DNA from: Prochlorococcus sp. MIT 1314
Lineage (GTDB): Bacteria; Cyanobacteriota; Cyanobacteriia; PCC-6307; Cyanobiaceae
Assembly: GCF_034093315.1 (NCBI RefSeq)
Contig: NZ_CP139300.1
Coordinates: 1,364,001-1,428,000 of the forward strand
DNA: 64,000 nt
Direction of reading: 5' to 3'
The notes under the pieces are model-generated. The model saw only the letters and a list, made by a program, of their open reading frames with translations. It made no database searches and was not told the DNA's origin. Of this stretch, positions 10,449-19,612 are shown one piece after another (position 1 is the first letter of the stretch; every line of letters starts with the position of its first letter). The position numbers and the translations under genes are program-made.

Positions 10449-10835
10449 TTGAAGTTTACACAAGGAGTAAATAGGATTGGTCACATCGCACTTAGAGTTG
10501 AGGATCTCGAAAGGGCCAAAGCTTTTTATATTAAATTGGGGATGAATTTGGTTTGGGATGATAAAGATTGGTCTTATTTGGAAGCTGGTAAAGGTAAAGA
10601 TGGACTTGCGTTGTTAGGCCCTAACTACAAAGCAGCGGGACCGCACTTTGCGTTTCATTTCGAAAATAAAAAAGAAGTAGTAAATATTCAAAATGATTTG
10701 AAAAAATCTGGTGTAAAAGTTGGTCCTTTACATGAACATAGGGATGGAACAGCCTCCTTTTATATGAAAGATACGGAAGGAAACTGGCTGGAGATGCTTT
10801 ATGTTCCTCCTGAAGGGATTCAATCAAATGTTTGA
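10449..10835 (+). CDS. VOC-superfamily protein (glyoxalase-like)
   Basis: 128-aa single vicinal-oxygen-chelate domain with paired beta-alpha-beta-beta-beta units. Candidate metal ligands are H12 (IGHIALRV), H66 or H70 (GPHFAFHF) and E114 (NWLEMLYV). Length and spacing resemble glyoxalase I, but the substrate is not determined by sequence. The start is TTG at 10449, 62 bp after hemB. Its stop overlaps the region where MutS2 translation begins (the longest MutS2 frame starts at 10832), suggesting coupled translation. Methylglyoxal detoxification is possible but unproven. Confidence 0.82.
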   Translation: MKFTQGVNRIGHIALRVEDLERAKAFYIKLGMNLVWDDKDWSYLEAGKGKDGLALLGPNYKAAGPHFAFHFENKKEVVNIQNDLKKSGVKVGPLHEHRDGTASFYMKDTEGNWLEMLYVPPEGIQSNV

Positions 10836-10849
10836 TTCTTTTGGTTTGT

Positions 10850-13261
10850 ATGGAAGAGAAAAGTCATTCTAAAAAATCATATTCAGATATTACTTTAGAA
10901 GATGAATCAATAAGCCTTTTAGAGTGGGATACATTAAAAGCGCACTTATCCTCATTTGCTTCTACTGAAATGGGTAAACGAGCGATTTTAAGTTTTAAAA
11001 TCCCATCAGAATACGAAGTTGCTAAAAGACTTTTGAATGAAACCATTGAAATAACTGAGCTAGAAAATAATTTGGATAAATCAATTAGTTTTTCTGGTGT
11101 TTTTGATATTAGTAGAAATATTGAAATTTGTTCAAAGGGAGGTGTAATTTTATCTTCTGACTTGTTAGAAATAGCGAAAACAATTGCAGCGGCAAGAAAG
11201 TTAAAAAAAATCTTTTTAGATTTTGAAAAAAGGCCTTTTATTTCATCATTTACAAAAAATTTAATTGACCATCAAAATATCGAAACTATTTTTAAAAATG
11301 GTATCGAATCTAATGGACGGATTTCAGATAATGCTAGTAGTAAATTATCTATTCTCAGACAAGAATTATTATCTAAGAAGCTGGAAAGAAAAATATTAGT
11401 TGATAAATTTATTCAAAATAATTTATCTTATTTACAAGATACTATTATTGGAGATCGATATGGTAGACCAGTTTTAGCTGTAAAGGTTAACTATATAGAT
11501 CAATTTAAAGGCATAATTCATGACTCTTCATCTTCAGGAAATACGGTATATTTTGAACCTGATAGTGTAGTAACTAAAGGTAATAAGATTGCTTCTTTAG
11601 AGGCAAGGGTCACAGCAGAAGAATTTAAATTACTTCAGAAATGGTCTCAAGTTGTTAGTGATAATTCAGAAAATCTCATTACAACTACCTCTATTTTATT
11701 AAGATTAGAAAATGCGCTAACCCGTTCAAGATATTCAAAATGGATTGGAGGTAAAACTCCTATATTTGAGAAAAATCCTATTGTTTCCTTAATTGGTTTT
11801 TCTCATCCCTTATTGATTTGGGAAAACAAGAAAAAAGGAGCCCCTCCCCCAGTGGCTGTGGATTTTCATATAAATAGAAATACCAAGGTGGTAGCTATTA
11901 CGGGTCCAAATACTGGGGGTAAAACCGCCGCATTAAAAGGGTTGGGGTTGTCGTTATTAATGGCTCGAGCAGGATTATTGATACCCTCAACTAAAAATCC
12001 AATTATCCCTTTTTGTCCAAAAATATATGTTGATATAGGCGATAATCAATCATTAGAAGACAATTTATCTACTTTCAGTGGTCATATTTATCGCATAAAA
12101 AAGATCTTAGAATCACTTGAAAATAGGAGAGGGTTATCAGTTGTTTTGTTAGATGAGGTTGGATCTGGTACAGATCCTCTTGAAGGTAGCGCTCTCGCAA
12201 TGGCTTTATTAAAAGAGTTTGCAAATAAATCTGATATCACACTAGCAACTACACATTATGGAGATATTAAGTCATTAAAATATAGTGACTCCAGATTCGA
12301 AAACGTTTCAGTTGCCTTTGATGAGGATTCTATGAAACCAAAATATACACTCAACTGGGGCATACCCGGCAGAAGTAATGCTTTGTCAATATCTAGGAGA
12401 ATTGGCTTGGACGAAAGAATACTAAATGAAGCTTCAGATTATCTAAAGCCAAAAGAAGTTGATAACATTAACAGTATTATTAAAGGTCTAGAAGAAGAGA
12501 GGATAAAACAACAAAATTCTGCAGAAGCGGCTGCGGAACTTATTGCTAGGACTGAAATATTACATGATGAACTGAAGAAAAATTATCAATTTCAAAAAAT
12601 AAATGCTGAAAAAATTCAGGAAATTGAAAGGTATAAATTATCAAAACATATTCGATCTGCTAAAAAAGAGGTAATAGATATGATTGAGAAACTAAGAGAT
12701 CAAAATGTTAACGGAGAGGATACAAGAATTATTGGAAAAAGATTAAAGGAAATTGAGAAAGAACATTTAACACAAAAAAAGGTTGAAGTGTCAATATCAT
12801 GGAATCCTAAGGTTGGCGATTTCGTAAAAATAAAAAGTCTCAATAGTACGGGACAAATTGTAAATTTAGATAAAAAGTGTGGTGTTTACGAGGTTAAATG
12901 TGGTTCATTCAGAAGCTCATTATCTGTTAATGATTTTGAAGGTATTAATGGGGAAAAGCCTAATTCTAAAAAGTCTAAAATTGAGATCAAGTCTTCAAGA
13001 GAAGATTTTTCTTTTTCTAAAATTAGAACTAGTAAAAATACAATTGATGTAAGAGGACTAAGAGTTCATGAAGCCGAAATAATTATTGAGGAGAAAATTA
13101 GAAAATTTCATGGCCCGCTTTGGATTGTTCATGGAATTGGAACTGGAAAATTAAAAAAAGGATTAAGAAAATGGTTATCAGGTTTGAATTATGTTGATAA
13201 GATTGAAGATGCTCCCAATAATGAGGGTGGACCTGGTTGCAGTATTGCTTGGATAAAATAA
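10850..13261 (+). CDS. mutS2: MutS2 endonuclease/ATPase
   Basis: 803 aa from the ATG at 10850; an in-frame TTG at 10832 would add six residues (MILLVC) and overlap the VOC gene, so the start is uncertain. Domain order is an N-terminal clamp/core region, the MutS ATPase with Walker A GPNTGGKT and Walker B VVLLDEVGSGTDP, a long Lys/Glu-rich coiled coil, and a C-terminal Smr nuclease domain (TIDVRGLRVHEAE, then IVHGIGTGKLKKG). Family knowledge: MutS2 lacks the mismatch-recognition domain; roles reported include suppression of recombination and collided-ribosome rescue. It lies 41 bp upstream of obg. Confidence 0.95.
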   Translation: MEEKSHSKKSYSDITLEDESISLLEWDTLKAHLSSFASTEMGKRAILSFKIPSEYEVAKRLLNETIEITELENNLDKSISFSGVFDISRNIEICSKGGVILSSDLLEIAKTIAAARKLKKIFLDFEKRPFISSFTKNLIDHQNIETIFKNGIESNGRISDNASSKLSILRQELLSKKLERKILVDKFIQNNLSYLQDTIIGDRYGRPVLAVKVNYIDQFKGIIHDSSSSGNTVYFEPDSVVTKGNKIASLEARVTAEEFKLLQKWSQVVSDNSENLITTTSILLRLENALTRSRYSKWIGGKTPIFEKNPIVSLIGFSHPLLIWENKKKGAPPPVAVDFHINRNTKVVAITGPNTGGKTAALKGLGLSLLMARAGLLIPSTKNPIIPFCPKIYVDIGDNQSLEDNLSTFSGHIYRIKKILESLENRRGLSVVLLDEVGSGTDPLEGSALAMALLKEFANKSDITLATTHYGDIKSLKYSDSRFENVSVAFDEDSMKPKYTLNWGIPGRSNALSISRRIGLDERILNEASDYLKPKEVDNINSIIKGLEEERIKQQNSAEAAAELIARTEILHDELKKNYQFQKINAEKIQEIERYKLSKHIRSAKKEVIDMIEKLRDQNVNGEDTRIIGKRLKEIEKEHLTQKKVEVSISWNPKVGDFVKIKSLNSTGQIVNLDKKCGVYEVKCGSFRSSLSVNDFEGINGEKPNSKKSKIEIKSSREDFSFSKIRTSKNTIDVRGLRVHEAEIIIEEKIRKFHGPLWIVHGIGTGKLKKGLRKWLSGLNYVDKIEDAPNNEGGPGCSIAWIK

Positions 13262-13302
13262 AATTTAAAATAGTTAGAAAACCATTAAATAATTATTTTT
13301 AA

Positions 13303-14286
13303 GTGCAATTTATTGATCAAGCAAACATTATTCTTAAAGCTGGAAAAGGTGGTAATGGAATAGTTTCATTTAGAAGAGAAAAATTCGTCCCTGCTGGAGG
13401 ACCTTCTGGGGGAAATGGTGGGAGAGGGGGATCTATTATATTAGTTGCTGATAATAATCTTCAAACGTTATTAGATTTTAAATTCAAAAGAGAAATAATT
13501 GCTGAAGATGGATCCAAAGGAGGTCCTAATAAAAGATCTGGCGCTTCAGGTGAAGATACAATCCTTAAAGTCCCTTGTGGTACTCAAATAAGGGATATTA
13601 AAACTGGCATTTTATTAGGAGACTTAACTAAAGATAAACAGAGTCTAACTGTTGCTATTGGAGGAAGAGGTGGTCATGGAAATGCTTACTATTTAAGTAA
13701 TCAAAATAGAGCCCCAGAATCTTTTACTGAAGGGAAGGATGGGGAGATATGGGAGGTTCAGTTAGAACTTAAGATTCTTGCTGAGGTTGGCATTATAGGT
13801 CTTCCAAATGCAGGGAAAAGTACTTTAATATCCGTTTTATCATCTGCGCGTCCAAAAATAGCAAACTACCCTTTCACAACTTTAATACCTAACTTAGGAG
13901 TAGTGAGAAAAGCAGATGGAAATGGTTGCCTCTTTGCTGATATACCTGGATTAATATCAGGAGCGGCTGATGGAGTAGGTTTAGGGCATGATTTTTTAAG
14001 GCATATACAAAGAACTAAGATACTTATACACTTGGTTGATTCAATTTCAGAAAATCCTATTCATGATTTCGAGATAATTGAGCAGGAATTAAAAAAATAT
14101 GGGAAAGGCCTTTTAGATAAAGAGAGAATAATAGTGCTAAATAAAATGGAACTTAGAGATGATGATTATTTGAAAATAATCACAAAAAAGTTAGAAGATT
14201 TGTCTAAAAAAAAAGTTTTAGTTATTTCTTCATCTTTAAAAAAAGGTTTATCTTCACTGCTTTCTGAAGTATGGAAGAGGATCTAA
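13303..14286 (+). CDS. obg: Obg/CgtA GTPase
   Basis: 327-aa ribosome-associated GTPase needed for 50S maturation and stress responses. The N-terminal glycine-rich Obg fold (residues 1-158; [11 protein letters not shown]) precedes the G domain with G1 GLPNAGKST (166-174), G3 ADIPGLI and G4 NKMEL. There is no C-terminal OCT domain, which fits the short length. The start is GTG at 13303; it gives the canonical [17 protein letters not shown] beginning. It follows mutS2 in the same direction. Confidence 0.96.
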   Translation: MQFIDQANIILKAGKGGNGIVSFRREKFVPAGGPSGGNGGRGGSIILVADNNLQTLLDFKFKREIIAEDGSKGGPNKRSGASGEDTILKVPCGTQIRDIKTGILLGDLTKDKQSLTVAIGGRGGHGNAYYLSNQNRAPESFTEGKDGEIWEVQLELKILAEVGIIGLPNAGKSTLISVLSSARPKIANYPFTTLIPNLGVVRKADGNGCLFADIPGLISGAADGVGLGHDFLRHIQRTKILIHLVDSISENPIHDFEIIEQELKKYGKGLLDKERIIVLNKMELRDDDYLKIITKKLEDLSKKKVLVISSSLKKGLSSLLSEVWKRI

Positions 14287-14372
14287 CTTATATTTAAATT
14301 TTTTTTGTAGAAAAATACACTTGATTTAATAACGAAAATTAGCCATAAATAAGATAATTCTTAAATGTAAAT

Positions 14373-14555
14373 ATGAATTTCTACAGTTGCTTTGATCAAC
14401 AAGGGAAAATAATAGCCAGATGTCAAACCATTCAAGATATTGAGGTTCTTAAGAAAATGGGAAGACCAATTGTAGAAGTGAAGGAAATGAAAAATGAGGA
14501 GTCGGTGGTATGTTCTCTGACTGGTAGCCCATCTGACTTTAATAGGGATTACTAA
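14373..14555 (+). CDS. Small conserved-looking protein, 60 aa
   Basis: 60 aa, soluble, mixed charge, starting MNFYSCFDQQGKIIARC. It sits 86 bp after obg and just before a strong terminator, so it probably ends the hemB-obg transcript. No family is recognised and no catalytic motif is seen. An overlapping reverse frame exists but encodes low-complexity hydrophobic sequence and I take it to be a shadow. A small picocyanobacterial protein of unknown function is the best description. Confidence 0.65.
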   Translation: MNFYSCFDQQGKIIARCQTIQDIEVLKKMGRPIVEVKEMKNEESVVCSLTGSPSDFNRDY

Positions 14556-14571
14556 TAAGAATTTAAGAAAC

Positions 14572-14601
14572 AAAAAAGGGCATCAACTGCCCTTTTTTTT
14601 T
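14572..14601 (+). terminator. Rho-independent terminator (bidirectional)
   Basis: GGGCA (14578-14582), loop TCAAC, TGCCC (14588-14592), followed by nine Ts and preceded by six As, so it can stop transcription from both sides. It separates the obg run (+) from cp12 (-), which converge here. Confidence 0.9.
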
Positions 14602-14623
14602 GCAACCTCTATAAGATTAAGAG

Positions 14624-14842
14624 TTAATCATCGTAAACTAAACATTCTGGTTCATCTGGGTTGGCATCGCAGAATAATTCCAATGCATTTGGATCATGCT
14701 GATCATCTGGATGATGATCCTTATATTCTTCGAGTTCTTTGAGTTCTTCTGTTAAATGTCTGACCTTTGGAAGATTGCCCTCTGCTTTAGCAGATTCGAT
14801 TTCCGATTGATCTTTTTGAATGTGCTCGTCAATGGATTTCAT
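14624..14842 (-). CDS. cp12: CP12, Calvin-cycle regulator
   Basis: 72-aa acidic, probably disordered protein. The C-terminus matches CP12: ALELFCDANPDEPECLVYDD with the C58/C67 pair that forms the disulfide used to bind GAPDH. Family knowledge: oxidised CP12 bridges GAPDH and phosphoribulokinase and shuts down the Calvin cycle in the dark. The N-terminal cysteine pair of plant-type CP12 is absent, so PRK binding may follow the N-Cys-less mode known in some cyanobacteria. The gene is monocistronic-looking and converges with the obg run. Confidence 0.93.
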   Translation of the reverse strand: MKSIDEHIQKDQSEIESAKAEGNLPKVRHLTEELKELEEYKDHHPDDQHDPNALELFCDANPDEPECLVYDD

Positions 14843-14971
14843 TTGCAGCTTTTCGTACTTTAGTAGACATATATAACATAGTTAATTTCTAATCAATTTG
14901 CATTATCTATGAACAAAATAAGTGTTCATTACAACATCATTTTTTTTAATGGAAATTATTTTTGAGATTTT

Positions 14972-15916
14972 TTAAGAATCTAATTTCATTATTTCTTTTA
15001 GTGATGGTAATACTGGGATGATTTGATTTGGGTTTAGAGGGAATAAAGCTTTGTAGTAATCTTTTTTCCATTCATTGTCATAACAAGTCTTATCTACATT
15101 AGGTAATTGAAAAAATTTTAATCTCCATTCAATAATTTTCTCGAAATTTGAAAGTTCTTGTTCAGTACATCTGAAAAGTTTGCTATATATCAATTCCCAT
15201 CTTATGAGTGTTGGGAAAAGGTAAATATCTGAGTATGTTAACTCTTCTCCAAATATCCAATCTCCTTTATTGTGTTTAATTGTATTTTCAACCTCGTTTA
15301 AAGCAGCGAAAAGATTTCTACTTGCTTTTTGGTAAGATGACTGGTTTCTGGCGAATCCGCATTTATATACCCCATCATTTATGTTGTTATGAATTAAATC
15401 TAAAAGCTTTTGGTTACAGTCTTGAATATTTAATATTTGATATTCCGATTCATTATTTATTGAGTTAAGTAATTTTATTATTTGAGAACTTTCATTAGAT
15501 AAAATATTTATTTCATCCTTTATGAAATTAATTAAAAGAGGTAATGTAGCTCTGAAAATTATTTTTTTATTGGCTTTTTTATAAAGGTCAGAAAGCCGAC
15601 TGCATCCCTTTAGATTTGTATTGAAAATCCATTCGCCATGTTCAACATCTGCTTTGAGAAAAATAACTTTAACTTTTTTAGATAAATGTTTTATTTTATG
15701 GACGAGTAAAGTTCTTTGACACCATGGACAAGAATTCCCTACCAATAAATATATTTGTCCATTTTCATTATTAATATCGTATTCACTATCAATCTTTATT
15801 CCTTCAGGTCTCTTATAATTACCATATATATCTGATGGTGCGAAACCATTCATTAATTTAGTCCAAAACCAAAACCAAAATTTCTTTGAGGATTTAATTA
15901 GGTATTTATTTTGCAT
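14972..15916 (-). CDS. Glutathione S-transferase-like protein (Xi/omega-like, CPWC)
   Basis: 314 aa with a thioredoxin-fold N-terminal half carrying NSCPWCQR (C63, C66) and an all-helical GST C-terminal half (WIFGEELTYSDIYLFPTLIRWELIY). The CPWC motif and length resemble glutathionyl-hydroquinone reductases (Xi-class, YqjG/ECM4), but the overall sequence is divergent, so GST-like is the safe call. The first 25 residues are basic and aromatic (KKFWFWFWTK), and a later start is possible. Its ATG lies only 23 bp from the start of the divergent aspartoacylase gene. Confidence 0.8.
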   Translation of the reverse strand: MQNKYLIKSSKKFWFWFWTKLMNGFAPSDIYGNYKRPEGIKIDSEYDINNENGQIYLLVGNSCPWCQRTLLVHKIKHLSKKVKVIFLKADVEHGEWIFNTNLKGCSRLSDLYKKANKKIIFRATLPLLINFIKDEINILSNESSQIIKLLNSINNESEYQILNIQDCNQKLLDLIHNNINDGVYKCGFARNQSSYQKASRNLFAALNEVENTIKHNKGDWIFGEELTYSDIYLFPTLIRWELIYSKLFRCTEQELSNFEKIIEWRLKFFQLPNVDKTCYDNEWKKDYYKALFPLNPNQIIPVLPSLKEIMKLDS

Positions 15917-15939
15917 AAGATTCTATTTTTAAAGAAAAA

Positions 15940-16845
15940 ATGACTATTCAAAGAATACTTATTGTTTCGGGGACACATGGGAATGAAATCAATCCTATAT
16001 GGGCTGTTAATCAATTTAATAGCAAGGAGAATACTAATAAGAAAGGTATTGAGTACAAGTTCATCATAGGCAATCCTATTGCCTATCAAAAAGGTTGTAG
16101 ATATATAGATGCAGATTTAAATAGATCTTTTAACGAAAATAATAATTATCATCAACAAAAGAAAAGTATTTATGAAATTGATAGAGCCAATTTTTTAGTT
16201 GATCAATTTGGAATTAATGGATCCCAACCCTGTCAAATTGCTATTGATTTGCATACTACAACTGCAAATATGGGAACTAGTATTGTCATGTATGGAAGAA
16301 GATTCAAAGATTTTTGTTTAGCGGCATTATTGCAAAATAAATTTGGATTGCCTATTTATTTACACGAAAAAGATCAAGCCCAAACAGGCTTTCTTGTAGA
16401 AGCTTGGCCATGTGGTTTAGTTATTGAAGTAGGAGCTGTCGCGCAAAATTTTTATGATCCAAAAATCATAAATAGATTTTTAATAATAATTAGCTCTCTA
16501 AGAGAAGAGATAGATAAATTGAAAAACAATCTAATAGAACTACCAAAGGAATTGGTTGTATATGTTCATCAAGGGAGTATAGATTATCCAAGAGATAAAA
16601 AAGGAGATATTGATGGCTTAATTCATCCTAAAAGAATTAACCAAGATTGGAAAATGATCAAAAAAGGAGATCCATTATTTATTGATAGGCAAGGGATTAT
16701 TCATAAATATGATGGAGATCAGGAGATTTGGCCTGTTTTTATTGGGGAAGTTGCTTATAAAGAAAAAAAAATTGCGATGAGTTATACAAAGAAAGAATTA
16801 ATTTGTTGCAAAAATGAATGGGTTAAAGAGTTTGAAAGCCTTTAA
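15940..16845 (+). CDS. Aspartoacylase-like (AspA/AstE family) zinc deacylase
   Basis: 301-aa M14-like zinc hydrolase. Ligands are visible as GTHGNE (H13, E16) and DLHTTTANMG (H105). Substrate-binding NR is at DADLNRSF, and the catalytic Glu is in VIEVGAVAQ. Aspartoacylases split N-acetylaspartate, but the natural substrate in picocyanobacteria is unknown; another N-acyl amino acid is possible. It sits upstream of psbA, separated by 444 bp. ATG at 15940. Confidence 0.87.
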   Translation: MTIQRILIVSGTHGNEINPIWAVNQFNSKENTNKKGIEYKFIIGNPIAYQKGCRYIDADLNRSFNENNNYHQQKKSIYEIDRANFLVDQFGINGSQPCQIAIDLHTTTANMGTSIVMYGRRFKDFCLAALLQNKFGLPIYLHEKDQAQTGFLVEAWPCGLVIEVGAVAQNFYDPKIINRFLIIISSLREEIDKLKNNLIELPKELVVYVHQGSIDYPRDKKGDIDGLIHPKRINQDWKMIKKGDPLFIDRQGIIHKYDGDQEIWPVFIGEVAYKEKKIAMSYTKKELICCKNEWVKEFESL

Positions 16846-16972
16846 ATTAAGAATAAATTTAGAAATCAGAACATTAATCACTAATAGCTTATAAAGATTA
16901 TTTATTTAATAGATAAGTTTATTTAATATTTTCTGGTTTTATTTTTTTTTCTACCTTTTTTAACTTTTACAT

Positions 16973-17101
16973 CTAAATTCTTGCGCTCCAATAAATAACA
17001 GCTCCAAAAGCCTCTAATTGCAGTCTTCTATGCTTAGCTTCCTTTAAAGAAACTATTTCTTTGGATCTTTTGCCGTTGAGAAGCCATTCGATTATGACCA
17101 A
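16973..17101 (-). CDS. Probable small gene, 42 aa, upstream of psbA
   Basis: An uninterrupted 43-codon frame inside the 444-bp aspartoacylase-psbA gap, read on the minus strand from a TTG at 17099-17101 to a TAG at 16973-16975. The predicted peptide is soluble and basic (LVIIEWLLNGKRSKEIVSLK at its N-terminus, then GAVIYWSARI at its C-terminus). A GAGG site (complement of 17109-17112) stands seven bases before the start. Base composition is visibly less AT-rich than the flanking spacer. I do not recognise the family. It is too short for standard ORF cut-offs. The rest of the gap (16846-16972) is AT-rich with nothing recognised. Confidence 0.55.
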   Translation of the reverse strand: MVIIEWLLNGKRSKEIVSLKEAKHRRLQLEAFGAVIYWSARI

Positions 17102-17189
17102 GTTAAATCCTCAATAACAAAGAAAATATTAAGATATAGAGGTTATTTTCTAATGTGTTCAAAAAATAACTTTACTAACAGAAAAATAA

Positions 17190-17221
17190 TTTACACATTT
17201 TTAGCAATTTTGGTCTAAAAT
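17190..17221 (+). promoter_or_regulatory. Candidate psbA promoter
   Basis: A TTTACA -35-like hexamer (17190-17195) is followed 18-20 bases later by TCTAAA/TAAAAT (17214-17221) as a -10 candidate, which would place the start of transcription near 17228 and give a leader of about 60 bases. Inferred from sequence only. Confidence 0.45.
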
Positions 17222-17229
17222 TTTGTGAG

Positions 17230-17274
17230 CGGAATTAACTTTCCGTTTTTATTTACACGTCTCACTTTAGAGAC
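17230..17274 (+). promoter_or_regulatory. psbA leader with two small hairpins
   Basis: Two perfect 5-bp stems stand in the presumed psbA 5' leader: CGGAA (17230-17234) with TTCCG (17241-17245), and GTCTC (17259-17263) with GAGAC (17270-17274). The first would sit at the very 5' end of the transcript. No Shine-Dalgarno sequence precedes the ATG at 17290. Such stems often affect mRNA stability or translation of psbA; the effect here is inference. Confidence 0.45.
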
Positions 17275-17289
17275 ATACTTTACGAACTC

Positions 17290-18372
17290 ATGACAACTAT
17301 TCAGCAGCAGCGTTCTTCGCTGTTAAAAGGTTGGCCACAGTTTTGTGAGTGGGTAACATCAACTAACAACAGAATTTATGTTGGTTGGTTCGGCGTCTTA
17401 ATGATTCCATGCCTACTTGCAGCGGCGGCTTGCTTCATCGTTGCATTCATCGCAGCACCACCAGTAGACATCGACGGAATTAGAGAGCCAGTTGCTGGTT
17501 CATTCCTATATGGAAACAACATCATCTCAGGTGCAGTTGTTCCTTCATCTAACGCTATTGGTCTACACTTCTACCCAATTTGGGAAGCAGCTACTGTAGA
17601 TGAGTGGTTATACAACGGTGGTCCTTACCAGCTTGTAATTTTCCACTTCCTAATTGGTATTTCAGCATACATGGGAAGACAGTGGGAGCTTTCATACCGT
17701 TTAGGTATGCGTCCTTGGATCTGTGTTGCATACTCTGCACCAGTTTCAGCAGCTTTCGCAGTATTCCTTGTATATCCATTCGGTCAAGGTTCATTCTCTG
17801 ACGGAATGCCTTTAGGTATCTCTGGAACATTTAACTTCATGTTTGTTTTCCAGGCAGAGCACAACATTCTTATGCACCCATTCCATATGGCTGGTGTTGC
17901 TGGTATGTTCGGAGGATCTTTATTCTCAGCTATGCACGGTTCACTTGTTACTTCATCTCTAATCAGAGAAACAACTGAGACAGAATCTCAGAACTATGGT
18001 TACAAGTTCGGACAAGAAGAAGAAACATATAACATCGTTGCAGCTCATGGCTACTTCGGTCGTTTGATCTTCCAATATGCAAGTTTCAACAACAGCAGAA
18101 GTTTACACTTCTTCTTAGCTGTATTCCCAGTTGTTTGTGTATGGTTAACTTCAATGGGTATCTGCACAATGGCATTCAACCTTAACGGTTTCAACTTCAA
18201 CCAGTCAGTTGTTGATGCAAACGGTAAGATTGTTCCTACATGGGGTGACGTTCTTAACAGAGCAAACCTAGGTATGGAAGTAATGCACGAGCGTAACGCT
18301 CACAACTTCCCACTTGATCTAGCAGCAGCTGAGTCTACAACAGTAGCTCTTTCAGCTCCAGCTATCGGTTAA
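17290..18372 (+). CDS. psbA: Photosystem II D1 protein
   Basis: 360-aa D1 reaction-centre core protein in the thylakoid membrane, binding P680 chlorophylls, pheophytin, QB and the Mn cluster. Sequence is near-canonical: five membrane helices, a QB loop with [12 protein letters not shown], and C-terminal DLA|AAES processing after A345 (A344 in standard numbering). Residue Q131 (standard 130) is the glutamine form typical of the low-light D1:1 isoform. It is the only psbA in the window. Codon usage is distinctly optimised and C/G-richer (TTC, AAC, GGT) than neighbours, as expected for a very highly expressed gene. It ends in a strong terminator. Confidence 0.99.
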   Translation: MTTIQQQRSSLLKGWPQFCEWVTSTNNRIYVGWFGVLMIPCLLAAAACFIVAFIAAPPVDIDGIREPVAGSFLYGNNIISGAVVPSSNAIGLHFYPIWEAATVDEWLYNGGPYQLVIFHFLIGISAYMGRQWELSYRLGMRPWICVAYSAPVSAAFAVFLVYPFGQGSFSDGMPLGISGTFNFMFVFQAEHNILMHPFHMAGVAGMFGGSLFSAMHGSLVTSSLIRETTETESQNYGYKFGQEEETYNIVAAHGYFGRLIFQYASFNNSRSLHFFLAVFPVVCVWLTSMGICTMAFNLNGFNFNQSVVDANGKIVPTWGDVLNRANLGMEVMHERNAHNFPLDLAAAESTTVALSAPAIG

Positions 18373-18393
18373 GCTTAAAGTTCTTAAATTTAC

Positions 18394-18420
18394 AAGCCCC
18401 CTTTTTGGGGGCTTTTTTTT
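18394..18420 (+). terminator. psbA terminator
   Basis: AAGCCCCC (18394-18401), loop TTTTT, GGGGGCTT (18407-18414), then a T-run. A strong rho-independent terminator 21 bp after the psbA stop. Confidence 0.95.
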
Positions 18421-18480
18421 GTTTAATTTTCAATTGGTTTCATATAATGTTTATATATAGATAAAACATTTGATATTTCT

Positions 18481-19581
18481 ATGAGTAGTAGTTTTGGAAA
18501 AATTTTTCGTGTTAGTACTTTTGGAGAATCACATGGTGGTGGAGTAGGCGTTATCCTTGATGGATGTCCCCCAAAGTTAAAAATAGATATAACACTGATA
18601 CAAAATGAATTAGATAGGCGTAGACCTGGACAAAGTGACATTACAACACCACGAAATGAAGAAGATAAAATTGAAATATTAAGTGGTATAAAGGAAGGGT
18701 TAACACTGGGAACTCCAATAGCGATGTTGGTAAGAAATAAGGATCAAAGACCAGGAGATTATAATAATTTGGAGCAAGTATTTAGACCTTCTCATGCAGA
18801 TGGAACATATCATCTGAAATATGGAATTCAGGCAAGTTCTGGTGGTGGAAGAGCATCTGCAAGAGAAACAATTGGGAGAGTAGCGGCTGGTGCTGTAGCA
18901 AAACAATTATTAAAAAACTTCTGTAACACTGAAATACTATCTTGGGTAAAGCGTATACATGATATTGATTCTGATATAAATAAAGAGAAGATTTCTCTAA
19001 ATAAAATAGACTCTAATATTGTTAGATGTCCTGATGAAAAGGTATCAGCAGAAATGATCGAGAGAATTAAGGAATTAAAACGTCAAGGGGACTCTTGTGG
19101 CGGTGTTATTGAATGTCTTGTAAGAAATGTTCCGTCTGGTCTTGGCATGCCTGTTTTTGATAAATTAGAAGCTGATTTAGCGAAGGCGTTGATGTCTTTG
19201 CCTGCTACTAAAGGCTTTGAAATAGGTTCAGGTTTCTCTGGAACTTATTTAAAAGGAAGCGAACATAATGATACCTTCATTAAGTCTGATGATATTAGTA
19301 AGTTAAGAACAACATCTAACAATTCAGGAGGTATACAGGGAGGAATAAGTAATGGCGAAAATATTGAGATGAAGATAGCTTTTAAACCTACAGCAACCAT
19401 CGGAAAAGAACAGAAAACAGTAAATGCTGAAGGGAAAGAAGTATTAATGAAGGCAAAAGGAAGACATGATCCATGCGTTCTCCCGAGAGCAGTTCCTATG
19501 GTTGATGCTATGGTCGCTTTAGTACTTGCTGATCATTTGCTTTTGAATCATGCTCAATGTGGCTTAATGAATAATTATTAG
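18481..19581 (+). CDS. aroC: Chorismate synthase
   Basis: 366 aa. Converts EPSP to chorismate, the last shikimate-pathway step, using reduced FMN. Visible signatures are [17 protein letters not shown] near the N-terminus, [21 protein letters not shown] in the middle and [16 protein letters not shown] near the C-terminus (each a family motif). ATG at 18481; the gene lies after the psbA terminator and has its own promoter. It converges with eda. Confidence 0.97.
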   Translation: MSSSFGKIFRVSTFGESHGGGVGVILDGCPPKLKIDITLIQNELDRRRPGQSDITTPRNEEDKIEILSGIKEGLTLGTPIAMLVRNKDQRPGDYNNLEQVFRPSHADGTYHLKYGIQASSGGGRASARETIGRVAAGAVAKQLLKNFCNTEILSWVKRIHDIDSDINKEKISLNKIDSNIVRCPDEKVSAEMIERIKELKRQGDSCGGVIECLVRNVPSGLGMPVFDKLEADLAKALMSLPATKGFEIGSGFSGTYLKGSEHNDTFIKSDDISKLRTTSNNSGGIQGGISNGENIEMKIAFKPTATIGKEQKTVNAEGKEVLMKAKGRHDPCVLPRAVPMVDAMVALVLADHLLLNHAQCGLMNNY

Positions 19582-19612
19582 TTTTGTTAGATAAATTATA
19601 TTTGTCTTTGAT

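Noticed and set aside
14361-14573. 70-aa reverse frame over the 60-aa gene after obg
   Set aside because: Overlaps the plus-strand gene fully, low-complexity hydrophobic, starts inside the terminator region; treated as shadow.
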